Positions 1 to 7,062 of a stretch of 64,000 nucleotides of DNA are shown here, piece by piece. Made by a program: the position numbers and the translations under genes. The notes under the pieces are model-generated. The model did not search any database and was not told the origin of the DNA. It worked only from the letters and a program-made list of their open reading frames with translations. Origin of the DNA: Streptomyces toxytricini (GTDB lineage: Bacteria; Actinomycetota; Actinomycetes; Streptomycetales; Streptomycetaceae); NCBI RefSeq assembly GCF_014649915.1, contig NZ_BMTY01000018.1:100679-164678 (forward strand), given 5' to 3'. Each line of letters begins with the position of its first letter. Within the stretch, counting starts at the first letter, position 1.

Positions 1-1098
1 ACCGCTCAGCAGCCACTGCGGCGGCGCCTGTGCCGCGAAGCCGACCAGCGCCGCCCCCAGGGAGGCGGCCGTCAGCTTCAGGCCCGCACCCAGGGTGAAG
101 ACCTGGGCCCTTACGCCGTCGGGGGCGTACGCCGCACGGATCCGCAGCGTGGCCGTCAGCAGGGGCCCGTCGCACACGCCGGCGACGGCGAACAGCACCG
201 CCCCCACCGCGAGGGAGGGTGCGAAGGCGGCCGTCGCCAGCGCCGCTCCCGTTCCCGCCATGGCCCACCGCGCGAGCCGTCCCGGCTCCACCCCCGCGAT
301 CCGGCCCGCCGTCAGCGAGCCCGCGAGCGCGCCGACGGCGAACGCCGTCATCAGCACGCCGCCCGCGTCCGGGCTGCCGAGTCGGCCCGCCCACAGCACC
401 GAGCAGGTCGTCAGCGAGCCCAGGCCGACGAAGGCGAGCGTCGTCGCCGAGGTGATCGCCCGCAGCTCCCGCACCTGCCACAGCGCGGCCAGCCCCGCCC
501 CCAAGCCGGCCGGGCGCCCCGCAGCGGCCGGCGTGACCGGTACGGCCCCGTAGGGGAGGCTCGCCGCGAGCGCCGCGGCCACTGCCGCCGCCAGGGCGAG
601 AACGGCCAGGGCCGGCTCCGCCGAACCCGCCGCCGCGGCCAGGCCGACGGCCGCCGGGGCGCTGACGGCCGCCGCGTTGTAGGTGGCGGCGTCCCACGCG
701 TATGCGCGATCGCGCGCCGCCCCCGCCGGGACCAGCCCGGCGACCAGGCTGGAGAGGCCGCCCGTCACCATCGGCCCGCATGCGCCCCCGAGCGCCGCGA
801 CGGCGAGCACCGCCGGTGTGGGCGCCCGCCCCAGCAGGACGGCGACGGCCGCCACGGCGATGCTGAAGCCGGCCAGGGCTCCCGCGTGCAGCAGCCTCGG
901 CCGCCGGGTCCGTTCCGCCGCCGCTCCGGCGAGCGGTGCGGCCAGCACGTGCGGTGCCAGCCAGGCGGTCAGTACGAACGCCCCGTACGCCGTACTGCCC
1001 GTGCGCTCCAGGGCCAGCAGCACCACGGCCAGGCCCATGCCCTCCGAGGCGAACCGTGCCGCCACCGCAGCCGCGAGGTATCTCCCGAACCCGTGCAC
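1..1098 (-). CDS. MFS transporter (3' end outside window)
   Basis: A membrane transport protein of the major facilitator superfamily; the substrate cannot be told. The minus-strand translation is a run of Ala/Leu/Val/Gly-rich hydrophobic helices broken by short Arg-rich loops (for example AERTRRPRLL after the second helix). It shows the usual two-half layout, and the protein leaves the window at its C-terminal side. I chose the GTG at 1098; an in-frame TTG at 1104 is also possible. No better start lies upstream, because the 80-bp gap to the divergent CGNR regulator holds an inverted repeat. Divergence from a regulator suggests local control. It is probably a drug or metabolite exporter, but that is inference. 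Confidence 0.8.
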   Translation of the reverse strand, partial: MHGFGRYLAAAVAARFASEGMGLAVVLLALERTGSTAYGAFVLTAWLAPHVLAAPLAGAAAERTRRPRLLHAGALAGFSIAVAAVAVLLGRAPTPAVLAVAALGGACGPMVTGGLSSLVAGLVPAGAARDRAYAWDAATYNAAAVSAPAAVGLAAAAGSAEPALAVLALAAAVAAALAASLPYGAVPVTPAAAGRPAGLGAGLAALWQVRELRAITSATTLAFVGLGSLTTCSVLWAGRLGSPDAGGVLMTAFAVGALAGSLTAGRIAGVEPGRLARWAMAGTGAALATAAFAPSLAVGAVLFAVAGVCDGPLLTATLRIRAAYAPDGVRAQVFTLGAGLKLTAASLGAALVGFAAQAPPQWLLSG

Positions 1099-1118
1099 AC
1101 CCAAGCCCCCGCCCGTAT

Positions 1119-1146
1119 GTAACGTGTTATCAGAAGAAGACGTTAC
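1119..1146. promoter_or_regulatory. Operator-like inverted repeat between MFS and CGNR genes
   Basis: GTAACGT (1119-1125) and its exact complement ACGTTAC (1140-1146) lie 21 bp apart centre to centre, two DNA turns. The left arm also forms a local near-palindrome, GTAACGTGTTAT (1119-1130), so there are three GTAAC/GTTAC half-sites. The site lies in the 80-bp gap between divergent genes, one of which encodes a predicted DNA-binding protein. Autoregulation and control of the transporter are inferred. Confidence 0.5.
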
Positions 1147-1178
1147 GGCATTCGCGTGTAGGGCGAAAGGATCCGCAC

Positions 1179-1748
1179 ATGGCCGAATCCGCGCAGGGGT
1201 TCTCGGCGGCCCGCAGGCTGCTCGACGTCACCGAAGCCGTGCGCGCGGACCCGGGACTTCCGCGCACCGCACTCGCCGCCCTGCTCGCCCGCCACGGTGA
1301 GCGCCCCTCCGACCTGCAGCCGGGGGCGTTCACGGAGGCGGACGCGGCCGAACTCCGCGCCGCGGCGGGGCGGATGGCGGAGGTCTTCGCGGAGCAGGAC
1401 GAGGACCGGGCGGCCGCGGCCCTCAACGCGCTGCTCGAACAGCACGGCACGAGGCCGCGGCTCACCCGGCACGACGGACACCCCTGGCACCTGCACGCCG
1501 ACGGGGGAGAGGGCGCGGGCTGGGGCGGCTGGTTCCTGGCCTCCGGGGCGCTGGCCCTGGCCCAGCTCCTCACGGAGCACGGACGGATCGCCTGGGGCGC
1601 CTGCGCCGCAGCCGGCTGCGGCCGGCTCTTCCTCGGCGCGGGTACCGGCAGTGCGCGCCGCCACTGCTCGGCCGCGTGCGCCACGCGCGAACGGGTCGCC
1701 GCCCACCGCCGCCGGCGGCGCGCCGCCCACCCGGACAGGGAGAGTTGA
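1179..1748 (+). CDS. CGNR zinc-finger transcription factor (ABATE/CGNR family)
   Basis: A predicted 189-aa DNA-binding regulator. The N-terminal two thirds is an alpha-helical ligand-sensing-type domain. The C-terminal ~45 residues form the CGNR-type zinc finger: CAAAGC, a loop, then RRHCSAAC, followed by an Arg/Ala-rich basic tail (RRRRRAAH). The first Cys pair has longer spacing (C-x4-C) than the usual CxxxxC-x10-CS-x2-C pattern but fits the family. The start is the ATG at 1179, with GAAAGGA at 1165-1171 as ribosome site. The gene is divergent from an MFS transporter across an inverted repeat. CGNR proteins often sit beside the transporter or enzyme they control, so local regulation of the MFS gene is likely but not shown. 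Confidence 0.85.
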   Translation: MAESAQGFSAARRLLDVTEAVRADPGLPRTALAALLARHGERPSDLQPGAFTEADAAELRAAAGRMAEVFAEQDEDRAAAALNALLEQHGTRPRLTRHDGHPWHLHADGGEGAGWGGWFLASGALALAQLLTEHGRIAWGACAAAGCGRLFLGAGTGSARRHCSAACATRERVAAHRRRRRAAHPDRES

Positions 1749-1979
1749 GCCCGTTCAAAAACTTTGCCGGGGTGCGGACCGTGACGAGTTCCCTCCTGCG
1801 GCCCTGCCTCCGGCTGCGCACGCACTCCGGCACGGCGCCCGCGGCGGCGGGCCCGACCGTCGGCGGCACGGAGCCCGCGCCGGTGCCGGACCGGCAGCAC
1901 CCGCGGGCGGCCGCCATGGCCGACGCCGTCGCCGCGGCGGCCGGCGGCCGTCCGGTGTCCGGCGGCGCGCGTCGGATCG

Positions 1980-2640
1980 CTACAGGGACGCCGCCGCGGC
2001 GCCCGGCGGCCCGGCCGGGCAGGTGGCGTTCCCGGGTCGGCCCACCACCGGATCGCCCGCACCGTCCGCCCGGTCCACTCGGTCCGGGGCGAGCGGCCCG
2101 TGTCGCAGGTGCTGAGCCTGGGCCGCGGCTCCTGCAGCCGGCGTCTGGCGCTCCTCGAAGCGGTCGCCCGGGCCTCCGGCACGGCCCCCGGGTGCGCGCC
2201 GGTGGTGGACGGCGCCTTCCGGCACGCGAGCCTCCCCGGAATGCGCCTCCTCGTCCCCCACCGGGTCCTGCCGGACTGGCCGGAGTTCCGCCTCGACGGA
2301 CCGGGCGCAGGGTGGCGGGGCGTCGGAGCTCTTCGGCGGCCTGGAGGAGGCCGCGGCTGTCGGCCGGGGCGGCTTCACCGACACCGGCCCGGAAACGCTC
2401 TTCGAGGCGCCGCCGAGGGCCGCGATCGACTGGGGCGGCGCGACAGCCGCCGCATGCCCGGCCGGCGGGGCCGCCTGCGACCTCACCGCGCACGTCCTCG
2501 CCGACCTCGGCCGCTCCGCCTCCCGCGCCGAGTTCTCCGCGCGCCACGGGCCGGACCCTGTGTCCCACCGCCGGGCTCGTGGCCGAGCCGGTCATGCGCC
2601 GCTGGTCCGCCGGGGCCGGCCGCACCGGCTCCGGGCCCGG
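1980..2640 (+). pseudogene. Decayed transglutaminase-like protein gene, frameshifted
   Basis: Protein-like sequence continues through all three forward frames in order. About 2040-2315 reads as a segment containing VLSLGRGSCSRRLALLEAVA and later PDWPEFRLDG, which resembles the catalytic-Cys helix of transglutaminase-like proteins. About 2314-2550 reads, one frame on, as SELFGGLEE...GRGGFTDTGPETLF...AAIDWGG. About 2550-2640 reads, in the third frame, as LCPTAGLVAEPVMRRWSAG. No single frame keeps all segments. The upstream part of the gene is not recognisable. This matches a pseudogene with at least two frameshifts; sequencing error is the alternative. The rest of 1749-2677 shows no credible gene. 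The family name is from memory of similar Streptomyces proteins. Confidence 0.5.
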
Positions 2641-2677
2641 GGCCCGGGCCGGTTTCACCCGTCCCGGTGGCGGACGG

Positions 2678-3400
2678 TCAGCCCGTCTCCTTGACCTGGG
2701 CCGGGGTCGGGGCCGAGCCGCCCAGGTGCGCGGGCAGCCACCAGGAGTCCGAGGAGTCCTTCGGGGCGGCCGGGTAGGCGCGCTGCGCCGAGTCCAGCAG
2801 CTCCTGCACACGCTCCCGCAGCCGCCGGGTGATCGCGCCGGCGTAGTGGTCCGTCGGGGCCTCGATCGGCTCGCCGACCCGCAGCGTCACCGGGATGTGG
2901 CTGCGCTTCAGGTCGCGCGGGCGGCCCTTGGTCCACAGCCGCTGGGTACCCCACAGCGCCACCGGGATCAGCGGCACCCCGGCCTCCTGTGCCATGCGGG
3001 CGGCGCCCGACTTGAAGCTCTTCAGCGTGAAGGACTGAGAGATCGTGGCCTCCGGGAACACGCCGATGATCTCGCCGGAGCGCAGCGAGTCCAGGGCGTG
3101 CCGGTAGGCCGCCTCGCCCTGCTTGCGGTCCACCGGGATGTGCTTCATCGCGCGCATCAGCGGGCCCGACACCTTGTGCCGGAACACCGACTCCTTCGCC
3201 ATGAAGCGCACCAGGCGCTTCTGCGGGCGGGCCGTCAGCCCGGCGAAGACGAAGTCCAGGTAGCCGATGTGGTTCGACACGAGGACCGCACCGCCCTGCC
3301 GCGGGATGTGCTCGGTGCCCTTCATGTCGATCCGGATGTCGAGGGCGCGGAACAGCGCGTGCGCTGCGCCGATCACCGGGGGGTAGACGAGCTCAGCCAT
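2678..3400 (-). CDS. plsC: 1-acyl-sn-glycerol-3-phosphate acyltransferase (PlsC family)
   Basis: A 240-aa membrane-associated acyltransferase of phospholipid synthesis, transferring an acyl chain to lysophosphatidate or a related acceptor. All four family blocks are visible: SNHIGYLDF (the H-x4-D catalytic motif, near residue 43), the basic stretch after KRLVRFMAKES, GVFPEATISQS (FPEGT-type block, near residue 114) and VPLIPVALWG. The C-terminus after residue ~215 is a low-complexity tail. The start is ATG at 3400. Streptomyces genomes carry several PlsC paralogues, so the exact substrate is open. It is divergent from a thioredoxin-like gene, with a 259-bp gap between them in which I see no further gene. 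Confidence 0.9.
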   Translation of the reverse strand: MAELVYPPVIGAAHALFRALDIRIDMKGTEHIPRQGGAVLVSNHIGYLDFVFAGLTARPQKRLVRFMAKESVFRHKVSGPLMRAMKHIPVDRKQGEAAYRHALDSLRSGEIIGVFPEATISQSFTLKSFKSGAARMAQEAGVPLIPVALWGTQRLWTKGRPRDLKRSHIPVTLRVGEPIEAPTDHYAGAITRRLRERVQELLDSAQRAYPAAPKDSSDSWWLPAHLGGSAPTPAQVKETG

Positions 3401-3659
3401 GCTGGGGAGACCCCGCTTTCTGCCTGGGGAAATGCTCCCGGCCGGAAGTTACGGCAGCGTAGGTACGCGGCCATGGGGATGGTGCCGCATCCGCGGGCGC
3501 GAGGCCAGTCCGGACGCCCTTCCCCGGCGAGATTCTCGTCACGCGGGGAATGCGCAGGGGCCCGGGTGCGCTCGTACGGGCGGACGGACGTACTGCAATG
3601 ATGCGGGAGGGGATGCCCGCCGCCGACGGCGGGCGCCCGCAGGGGACGAGGACGGCACG

Positions 3660-4034
3660 GTGACGGGAGCGGAAGTGCACGGGGCAGGGCGCGGACCCGC
3701 CGCGGACGGCGGGGAGCCGGCGGCCGCGGACCGGCTCGGCGCGGCCGAACTCGGTGCGGAGCCCGGTGAGCGCGCCAGCCTGGTGCAGTTCTCCAGCGCC
3801 TTCTGCCAGCCCTGCCGGGCCACCCGGCGGATCCTCGCCGAAGTCGCCGGGATGGTCGACGGCGTCGCCCACATCGAGGTCGACGCGGAGCGCAACCTCG
3901 GACTGGTCCGGGCCCTGGGCATCGAGAAGACCCCCACGGTGCTGGTCCTGGACGCCGCCGGGCGGATCGTCCGCCGCGCGGCCGGCATGCCGCGCAAGGC
4001 CGACGTGATCGCCGCACTGGGCGAGGCGGTGTGA
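3660..4034 (+). CDS. Thioredoxin-family protein with CQPC active site
   Basis: A 124-aa cytoplasmic thioredoxin-fold protein. Residues ~1-35 are a low-complexity Gly/Ala/Glu-rich leader. The fold follows, with FSSAFCQPCRATRRIL carrying the redox motif CQPC in place of the classic WCGPC, and then the conserved cis-Pro loop in KTPTVLVLD. The start chosen is GTG at 3660, preceded by GGACGAGGA; longer in-frame starts upstream have non-coding composition. The stop overlaps the beginning of the leader-peptide region of the next transcription unit. The altered active site suggests a specialised reductase or isomerase rather than the main thioredoxin. Confidence 0.85.
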   Translation: MTGAEVHGAGRGPAADGGEPAAADRLGAAELGAEPGERASLVQFSSAFCQPCRATRRILAEVAGMVDGVAHIEVDAERNLGLVRALGIEKTPTVLVLDAAGRIVRRAAGMPRKADVIAALGEAV

Positions 4035-4096
4035 GCGCCACGCCGGTGCATGGGCCCGCACACAGCGTGACGCGCCTCGCATCTGACCGTCCCGGC

Positions 4097-4126
4097 TTGA
4101 CTGTGTACACGGCAGATCGCCAGGCT
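4097..4126 (+). promoter_or_regulatory. Promoter for the leader peptide
   Basis: TTGACT at 4097-4102 is a near-perfect -35. After 18 bp comes CAGGCT at 4121-4126 as a weak but common Streptomyces -10. Only 6 nt separate it from the ATG at 4133, so the leader mRNA would start at or within a base or two of the start codon, as a leaderless transcript. Confidence 0.55.
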
Positions 4127-4132
4127 GGCCGC

Positions 4133-4213
4133 ATGCGGTACGAACTCCTGCTCCACGGGCGGGTCCACGTGGACCTCGTCCGCCACGCGAGCGCGCGCTG
4201 TCGGGCGTACTGA
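4133..4213 (+). CDS. Cysteine-attenuator-type leader peptide (26 aa)
   Basis: A 26-residue ORF starting MRYELLLHGRVHVDLVRHAS and ending ARCRAY. It matches the small actinobacterial putative leader peptides that precede sulfur-metabolism genes, whose signature is (R)HVDLxRxxSAxC. The single Cys codon, 23rd in the ORF, lies close to the stop, where slow decoding under cysteine limitation could control downstream expression. A short hairpin follows at 4255-4268 and the flavin reductase starts at 4291. The ATG lies 6 nt after a -10 box, fitting leaderless translation. The recognition rests on remembered family consensus; the regulatory role is inferred. Confidence 0.75.
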   Translation: MRYELLLHGRVHVDLVRHASARCRAY

Positions 4214-4254
4214 ACGACCCCGGCACCCGACGACGACCCCGCGCGCCCGCGCCG

Positions 4255-4268
4255 GCCGCCTTTGCGGC
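4255..4268 (+). promoter_or_regulatory. Hairpin between leader peptide and flavin reductase
   Basis: GCCGC (4255-4259) pairs exactly with GCGGC (4264-4268) around a CTTT loop. It ends 9 nt before the GAAAGG ribosome-binding site (4278-4283) of the flavin reductase. It could be a short attenuator stem or help control ribosome access. It has no U-tract, so a classic intrinsic terminator is unlikely. Confidence 0.4.
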
Positions 4269-4290
4269 AGAGCAGAAGAAAGGCCTCCTC

Positions 4291-4887
4291 ATGACGGGCC
4301 CAACGACCCGGACCGCAGCACAGTTCCCGCACCCCGCCACGCCCCCGGCCCCGGACCGGCCCGCCGCGCCCCGCGCCGCGGCGAAGCCCGCGCCGTCCGC
4401 CGCCGCCCTGCCCGGCTCGCCCGAGCTGCTGCGCTCGGTCTTCCGCCAGCACGCCGCCGGCGTGGCCGTGATCACCGCCCAGGACGGCGGACGCCCCGTC
4501 GGCTTCACCGCGACCTCCCTGAACTCCGTCTCCGCCGACCCCCCGCTGCTGTCGTTCACCATCGGCACCGGCTCCTCCAGCTGGCCCGGCGTCCGCGACA
4601 GCGAGCACCTCGGCGTCCACATACTCGGCGAGCACCAGCAGCAGCTGGCAGGCCTGTTCGCCCGCAGCGGAGCGGACCGCTTCGGGCCCGGCACCGGCTG
4701 GTCGCCCGGCCCGCACGGCGTACCCCTGCTCGACGGGGTGCTGGCGTGGCTGGTGTGCCGGGTGGTGGCCCGCGTACCGGCCGGCGCGCACCGGGTGGTC
4801 ATCGCCGAGGCCGTGTGCGGGGACCCGCGGGGCGAGGGCCGGCCCCTGCTGTACCACCAGGGGTGCTTCAACGCGCTGCGTGACTGA
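4291..4887 (+). CDS. Flavin reductase family protein (FMN-binding split barrel)
   Basis: A 198-aa enzyme expected to reduce FMN or FAD with NAD(P)H and pass it to a two-component monooxygenase. After a Pro/Ala-rich N-terminus of ~45 residues, the Flavin_Reduct domain begins at LLRSVFRQHAAGVAVITA. It includes GFTATSLNSVSADPPLLSF (the flavin phosphate-binding block), SSSWPGVRDSEHLGVHIL and the closing GRPLLYHQGCFNAL with its conserved His. The start is ATG at 4291 with GAAAGG upstream. The preceding cysteine-type leader peptide suggests expression linked to sulfur status. A partner for an FMNH2-dependent desulfonating monooxygenase is plausible, but no such gene is adjacent. Confidence 0.9.
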   Translation: MTGPTTRTAAQFPHPATPPAPDRPAAPRAAAKPAPSAAALPGSPELLRSVFRQHAAGVAVITAQDGGRPVGFTATSLNSVSADPPLLSFTIGTGSSSWPGVRDSEHLGVHILGEHQQQLAGLFARSGADRFGPGTGWSPGPHGVPLLDGVLAWLVCRVVARVPAGAHRVVIAEAVCGDPRGEGRPLLYHQGCFNALRD

Positions 4888-4968
4888 ATCGTCCCTGCTG
4901 GGGATGGTTGGGGCGGCGTTGGACAGATCACAGTTCGACGGCCTTGCCTCATGGGGAGACCCACGGTG

Positions 4969-4980
4969 TACTGACGAGTA
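4969..4980. promoter_or_regulatory. Palindrome TACT-N4-AGTA upstream of etfB
   Basis: TACTGACGAGTA has exact 4-bp arms about a 4-bp centre and lies 112 bp before the etfB start. Such short palindromes are typical TetR-type operators, and etf genes are often co-regulated with fatty-acid oxidation. A -10-like TATGCT lies downstream at 5036-5041. Function is inferred only. Confidence 0.3.
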
Positions 4981-5091
4981 ACATTCCGTTCGGAGCGGGG
5001 GCCGCCCCGACCGGGATCCGCCCTCGAAAGGCGCCTATGCTGCCTGCACAAGGCGGTATCAGAAACAAGACGATGCGGTAGGAGAGCCGGC

Positions 5092-5877
5092 GTGAGCCTG
5101 AGGATCGTTGTCTGTGTGAAGTACGTGCCCGACGCCACCGGCGACCGGCACTTCGCCGATGACCTGACGGTCGACCGCGACGACGTCGACGGTCTGCTGT
5201 CGGAGCTCGACGAGTACGCGGTCGAGCAGGCGCTCCAGATCGCGGAAGAGGCCGACGACGCCGAGATCACCGTCCTGACGGTCGGCCCCGAGGACGCCAA
5301 GGACGCCCTGCGCAAGGCGCTGTCCATGGGTGCCGACAAGGCGATCCACGTCGAGGACGACGACCTGCACGGCACCGACGTGATGGGCACCTCGCTGGTG
5401 CTGGCCAAGGCCGTCGAGAAGGCCGGCTACGACCTGGTCATCACCGGCATGGCCTCCACCGACGGCACCATGGGCGTCCTCCCGGCGATCCTGGCCGAGC
5501 GCCTGGGCGTTCCGCAGGTCACGCTGCTCTCCGAGGTCAAGGTCGAGGACGGCACCGTGACGGGCCGCCGCGACGGCGACTCCGCGAGCGAGCAGCTGGA
5601 GGCCTCCCTCCCGGCCGTCGTCTCCGTGACGGACCAGTCGGGCGAGGCCCGCTACCCGTCCTTCAAGGGCATCATGGCCGCCAAGAAGAAGCCGGTCGAG
5701 TCCTGGGACCTGTCGGACCTCGAGATCGAGGCGGACGAGGTCGGCCTCGAGGGCGCCTGGACCGCGGTGGACTCCGCCGCGCAGCGTCCGGCCCGCACGG
5801 CCGGCACGATCGTCAAGGACGAGGGCGAGGGCGGCAAGCAGCTGGCCGAGTTCCTGGCCGGCCAGAAGTTCATCTGA
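5092..5877 (+). CDS. etfB: Electron transfer flavoprotein beta subunit
   Basis: A 261-aa cytoplasmic subunit of the heterodimeric flavoprotein that carries electrons from acyl-CoA and other dehydrogenases to the respiratory chain. The family opening IVVCVKYVPD, the AMP-binding region DGTMGVLPAILAERLGVPQVTL and the conserved PAVVSVTDQSGEARYPSFKGIMAAKKKP block are all present, at the normal family length. The GTG start at 5092 has TAGGAG at 5079-5084. It is followed after 60 bp by etfA, which has its own ribosome-binding site, so the two are probably one operon ending at the strong hairpin at 6921-6953. Confidence 0.97.
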   Translation: MSLRIVVCVKYVPDATGDRHFADDLTVDRDDVDGLLSELDEYAVEQALQIAEEADDAEITVLTVGPEDAKDALRKALSMGADKAIHVEDDDLHGTDVMGTSLVLAKAVEKAGYDLVITGMASTDGTMGVLPAILAERLGVPQVTLLSEVKVEDGTVTGRRDGDSASEQLEASLPAVVSVTDQSGEARYPSFKGIMAAKKKPVESWDLSDLEIEADEVGLEGAWTAVDSAAQRPARTAGTIVKDEGEGGKQLAEFLAGQKFI

Positions 5878-5937
5878 GCTTCAGCCAGCACCCTCCACAT
5901 CGCCCCCTGACTACTTCGCATTCGCAGGAGCATTCCC

Positions 5938-6900
5938 ATGGCTGAAGTCCTCGTCTACGTCGACCACGTGGACGGCGCCGTCCGCAAGCCCACCCTCGAG
6001 CTGCTGACCCTGGCCCGCCGCATCGGCGAGCCCGTCGCCGTCGCCCTGGGTGCCGGTGCCGAGAACACCGCCGCCGCGCTCGCCGAGCACGGTGCGGTCA
6101 AGGTGCTCACCGCCGACGCCCCCGAGTTCGCCGAGTACCTCGTCGTACCGAAGGTGGACGCGCTCCAGGCCGCCTACGAGGCCGTTTCCCCGGCCGCCGT
6201 GCTCGTCCCGTCCTCCGCCGAGGGCAAGGAGATCGCGGCCCGCCTCGCCGTCCGCATCGGCTCCGGCATCATCACGGACGCCGTGGACCTGGAGGCCGGC
6301 GACGAGGGCCCGGTCGCGACGCAGTCCGCGTTCGCCGCGTCCTTCACCACCAAGTCCCGGGTGTCCAAGGGCACGCCGGTCATCACCGTCAAGCCGAACT
6401 CGGCCGCGGTCGAGGCCGCCCCGGCCGCCGGTGCCGTCGAGGCCCTGGCCGTCACCTTCGGCGCCCTGGCCACCGGCACCAAGGTCACCTCGCGCACCCC
6501 GCGCGAGTCGACCGGCCGCCCCGAGCTGACCGAGGCCGCGATCGTGGTCTCCGGCGGCCGCGGCGTCAACGGCGCCGAGAACTTCTCGATCATCGAGGCG
6601 CTCGCCGACTCCCTCGGTGCCGCCGTCGGCGCCTCCCGCGCCGCCGTCGACGCCGGCTGGTACCCGCACACCAACCAGGTCGGCCAGACCGGCAAGTCGG
6701 TCTCCCCGCAGCTGTACGTCGCCGCCGGCATCTCCGGTGCGATCCAGCACCGCGCCGGCATGCAGACCTCGAAGACGATCGTCGCCGTCAACAAGGACGC
6801 CGAGGCTCCGATCTTCGAGCTCGTGGACTACGGCGTCGTCGGCGACCTCTTCGAGGTCGTCCCGCAGCTCACCGAGGAGATCAAGGCGCGCAAGGGCTGA
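5938..6900 (+). CDS. etfA: Electron transfer flavoprotein alpha subunit
   Basis: A 320-aa partner of EtfB that holds the redox-active FAD in its C-terminal domain. The FAD-binding core reads VSGGRGV, then GAAVGASRAAVDAGWYPH, QVGQTGKSVSPQLYVAAGISGAIQH and the closing IVAVNKDAEAPIFELVDYGVVGDL, all standard for the family. AGGAG at 5926-5930 precedes the ATG. Length and domain order are normal. No dehydrogenase or ETF-quinone oxidoreductase lies alongside, so the pair acts as a general electron carrier for genes elsewhere. Confidence 0.97.
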   Translation: MAEVLVYVDHVDGAVRKPTLELLTLARRIGEPVAVALGAGAENTAAALAEHGAVKVLTADAPEFAEYLVVPKVDALQAAYEAVSPAAVLVPSSAEGKEIAARLAVRIGSGIITDAVDLEAGDEGPVATQSAFAASFTTKSRVSKGTPVITVKPNSAAVEAAPAAGAVEALAVTFGALATGTKVTSRTPRESTGRPELTEAAIVVSGGRGVNGAENFSIIEALADSLGAAVGASRAAVDAGWYPHTNQVGQTGKSVSPQLYVAAGISGAIQHRAGMQTSKTIVAVNKDAEAPIFELVDYGVVGDLFEVVPQLTEEIKARKG

Positions 6901-6920
6901 CCTGCGCCGGTCTTCCGTCC

Positions 6921-6953
6921 GGGGCCGTGTGGTGATCGTCACCGCACGGCCCC
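6921..6953 (+). terminator. Strong hairpin after etfA
   Basis: A 15-bp stem (6921-6935 with 6939-6953), with one G-U wobble and a TCG loop, begins 20 nt after the etfA stop. The arms begin GGGGCCGTG and end CACGGCCCC. It is a GC-rich intrinsic terminator without a long U-tract, as is common in Streptomyces. Confidence 0.7.
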
Positions 6954-6984
6954 GAGTCGTGTCCGGGGGAGCCCGGAGCGACCA

Positions 6985-7013
6985 TTGACGGAGCGGAACC
7001 TCGTGACTAAATT
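6985..7013 (+). promoter_or_regulatory. Consensus-like promoter for the DUF6986 gene
   Basis: TTGACG (6985-6990), 17 bp, TAAATT (7008-7013). This is the best vegetative-type promoter in the window and unusually AT-rich for it. It places transcription start near 7020, just ahead of the palindrome at 7033-7047. Confidence 0.7.
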
Positions 7014-7032
7014 CTGCTATGCGGATCTGAGC

Positions 7033-7047
7033 TTCCGTGTAGCGGAA
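7033..7047. promoter_or_regulatory. IclR-type palindrome TTCCG-N5-CGGAA
   Basis: TTCCG (7033-7037) and CGGAA (7043-7047) are exact complements around TGTAG. The site lies about 13-27 nt after the predicted transcription start and just before the ribosome-binding site AGGAGAG (7050-7056), a position suited to a repressor. TTCCG half-sites recall IclR/AllR-family operators; that link is inferred. Confidence 0.5.
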
Positions 7048-7062
7048 AGAGGAGAGTGTGTG

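Noticed and set aside
3399..3659. Extension of the thioredoxin-like gene to 3399
   Set aside because: The added residues are Arg/Gly-rich, overlap the start of plsC and have no thioredoxin-like sequence.
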